Source of the DNA: JBNKEI01 sp050288705
GTDB taxonomy: Bacteria; Myxococcota; Myxococcia; Myxococcales; UBA5297
Assembly (NCBI GenBank): GCA_050288705.1
Contig: JBNKEI010000063.1
Span: forward strand, 1 to 13,106
Reading direction: 5' to 3'
Length of the DNA: 13,106 bases
Shown: piece by piece, positions 12,889-13,106 of the stretch
How positions within the stretch are numbered: the stretch's first letter is position 1
How the letters are laid out: each line of letters starts with the position of its first letter
The notes under the pieces: model-generated
What the model saw: only the letters and a program-made list of their open reading frames with translations
Told to the model about the DNA's origin: nothing
The model's database searches: none
Program-made: the position numbers and the translations under genes

Positions 12889-13106
12889 AAGGAACCGGTC
12901 AGCACTTGGAATATTCAGTGGGCACGCGGCGGTACGGGCAGCCGAAAGTAAAAAGCCGAACCCTTCCCTTCTTCGCTCTCCAACCACATTTTTCCCCCAT
13001 GGGCTGCGACAAATCCTTTGGCGATGAAAAGGCCCAGCCCCGTGCCGCGGTGGAGCCCATCTCGGCCTCGCCAATACCGCTCGAAGACCCAATCGCGGTC
13101 TTCCTT
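12889..13106. repeat. Copy B of the 218-bp direct repeat, cut by the window end
   Basis: Same sequence as 9962-10179 with 3 substitutions and no gaps. The base before it (12888, C) differs from the base before copy A (9961, A), so the left edge of the repeat is exact at this point. The true length is unknown because the window ends inside the match. Confidence 0.95.
12915..13106 (-). CDS. Second copy of the sensor histidine kinase, C-terminal 63 residues (partial)
   Basis: The stop TGA (12917-12915) and 63 codons are in the window, covering the F-box/G2 part of the ATPase domain (VFERYW, GTGLGLFIAK). Compared with the kinase at 9988-11808, two of the three substitutions are synonymous (GGC/GGA Gly, CCG/CCC Pro). 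The third changes Glu to Ala in GFVEAHGG, giving GFVAAHGG, at residue 577 of the full kinase. The frame is intact in what can be seen. The rest of the gene lies beyond the window. Confidence 0.85.
   Translation of the reverse strand, partial: KEDRDWVFERYWRGRDGLHRGTGLGLFIAKGFVAAHGGKMWLESEEGKGSAFYFRLPVPPRAH

Noticed and set aside
12643..13092. 149-residue minus-strand frame with QGCRSCPGGCVGG
   Set aside because: Its start lies inside the second kinase copy in a different frame, and the same out-of-frame reading exists in the first copy. The Cys cluster alone is not enough.
1..13106. CRISPR array, tRNA/rRNA genes, toxin-antitoxin pair, defence system
   Set aside because: Looked for on both strands. 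No regular spacer-repeat pattern, no tRNA cloverleaf and no defence-type domains were recognised.

Overview
The window reads as accessory chromosome from a Gram-negative bacterium of the deltaproteobacterial/myxobacterial type. The evidence is Cys-rich lipoproteins of the 'CDxDxDC' style, DUF1566, PEGA and LEA14-like secreted proteins, a beta-helix surface protein, and a sigma-54-type promoter. The taxonomic call is inference only: no rRNA or tRNA is present. Bases 1 to about 9,900 are fairly AT-rich with long gaps and many broken genes. From about 9,960 to the end the DNA is clearly more GC-rich and holds a different kind of gene (a sensor kinase), so two sequence backgrounds meet there.

Layout. 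1-246: nothing recognised. 247-714 (-): broken DUF5060 gene with an intact signal peptide. 845-1580 (-): collapsed ISAzo13-type transposase. 1829-2614 (-): LEA14-like lipoprotein followed by a terminator. 2615-3039: no gene, one strong hairpin. 3040-3204 (-) and 3198-3418 (+): 5'-truncated remnants of a CBM9-like protein and of a sigma-54 activator, abutting head to head. 3484-6037 (-): probable two-gene unit, a PEGA-domain membrane-associated protein followed by a Cys-rich DUF1566 lipoprotein. 6254-6414: possible Cys-rich gene vestige. 6415-8835 (-): large beta-helix plus CBM6/35-like lipoprotein with a good -24/-12 promoter upstream. 9102-9206 (+): single ankyrin-repeat vestige. 9460-9905 (+): IS91-type transposase remnant. 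9988-11808 (-): Cache-domain sensor histidine kinase starting at TTG. 11923-12468 (-): Ser-rich repeat protein of unknown function. 12889-13106: start of a second copy of 9962-10179, so the kinase unit appears to be tandemly duplicated with a period of 2,927 bp and the second copy runs off the window.

How it fits together. The intact genes of the left two thirds all encode exported or lipid-anchored proteins. Three (DUF5060, CBM9-like, beta-helix/CBM) belong to polysaccharide-handling families, although two of these are broken. The beta-helix gene, and perhaps the PEGA gene, seem to have sigma-54-type promoters. The only activator piece in the window is a dead DNA-binding domain, so any working regulator must lie elsewhere. 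The kinase has no response regulator beside it. I see no defence system, CRISPR array or complete mobile element. The most promising unexplained features are the tandem kinase/Ser-rich unit and the sigma-54-driven beta-helix lipoprotein with its Cys-rich insert.
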